Shown here: piece by piece, positions 63,843 through 64,000 of the stretch
How the letters are laid out: every line of letters starts with the position of its first letter
How positions within the stretch are numbered: the stretch's first letter is position 1
Source of the DNA: Paenibacillus tundrae
GTDB taxonomy: Bacteria; Bacillota; Bacilli; Paenibacillales; Paenibacillaceae
Assembly (NCBI RefSeq): GCF_036884255.1
Contig: NZ_CP145605.1
Coordinates: 3,224,001 to 3,288,000, forward strand
Reading direction: 5' to 3'
DNA length: 64,000 nucleotides
Made by a program: the position numbers and the translations under genes
The notes under the pieces: generated by a model
Database searches by the model: none
What the model saw: only the letters and a program-made list of their open reading frames with translations
What the model was told of the DNA's origin: nothing

Positions 63843-64000
63843 ATGTCTATAAGCGAGCCGCTACTTGTTCAGATTGTCCATCAACATATCCCGGCTGGTG
63901 CAACAGTCGTCACAATTGATAAACCGGTGAAGCATCCCGCCATTTATGCTGCTGATCTGACTGGAGATGGCATCCCGGAAATTGCTACAGTCTATCAGTT
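63843..64000 (+). CDS. Partial gene, FG-GAP/VCBS-like repeat protein
   Basis: The frame starts at an ATG with GGGAGGAACC ahead and runs off the right edge, so only about 52 residues are seen. They include IYAADLTGDGIPEIATVYQ, where DxTGDGxxE is the calcium-binding type turn of FG-GAP/VCBS blades. There is no signal peptide at the N-terminus. It is likely a b-propeller-like protein; the rest lies outside the window. Confidence 0.6.
   Translation, partial: MSISEPLLVQIVHQHIPAGATVVTIDKPVKHPAIYAADLTGDGIPEIATVYQ

Overview
The window looks like chromosomal DNA of a Paenibacillus-type member of the Bacillota. The support is low-to-medium GC, strong AGGAGG-type ribosome binding sites, frequent TTG/GTG starts, B. 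subtilis-like deo, znu/Zur and puc gene sets, a GH52 xylosidase, and a dispersed-type foldback repeat. The assignment is by recognition only; no search was run. No tRNA, rRNA, CRISPR array, transposase or phage gene was seen.

Layout. 92-3889: three-subunit molybdenum hydroxylase (xanthine dehydrogenase type, pucCDE-like), followed by about 1 kb without genes that holds an inverted/direct repeat. 4936-6027: class II fructose-1,6-bisphosphatase (glpX). 6286-12627: LacI regulator, three Gfo/Idh/MocA dehydrogenases, a ThuA-like protein and a nucleotide-sugar-epimerase-like protein, probably one sugar or polyol catabolic locus. 12718-13068: small helical protein. 13298-20675: deoR and deoC-nupC-deoB-deoD-pdp for (deoxy)nucleoside salvage, with three tandem foldback repeats between deoD and pdp. 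20956-22164: secreted protein of unknown function. 22263-28793: zinc-starvation island (YcgQ/YcgR-like pair, CobW/ZagA-type GTPase, zinc-free ribosomal protein L33, znuCBA) with four Zur-box-like sites.

28960-31537: hypothetical protein, M50-like membrane protein, DUF4363 and DUF421 proteins. 31799-33726: uxuA/uxuB-type hexuronate genes. 34125-36890: ArsR regulator, aldehyde dehydrogenase, AraC regulator. 37132-42615: GH52 beta-xylosidase, GH67 alpha-glucuronidase and a zinc alcohol/polyol dehydrogenase; together with uxuAB this is a glucuronoxylan-degradation neighbourhood with cre-like sites. 42924-50848: HPr-like protein, L31 type B, Dabb protein, two SDRs, pyruvate oxidase, a membrane protein with an L7/L12-like tail, cytochrome P450 and an aldo/keto reductase.

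51081-61454 is the most unusual part: a tightly packed six-gene locus encoding a MoxR AAA+ ATPase, a DUF5682 protein, a VWA/MIDAS protein, a 1183-residue DUF4132 protein, a SWIM zinc-finger protein and a small protein. It is a rearranged counterpart of the uncharacterised E. coli yehI/L/M/P/Q genes. It is followed by an ECF sigma factor with a DUF4179 protein (61694-63665) and a truncated FG-GAP-like gene at the right edge.
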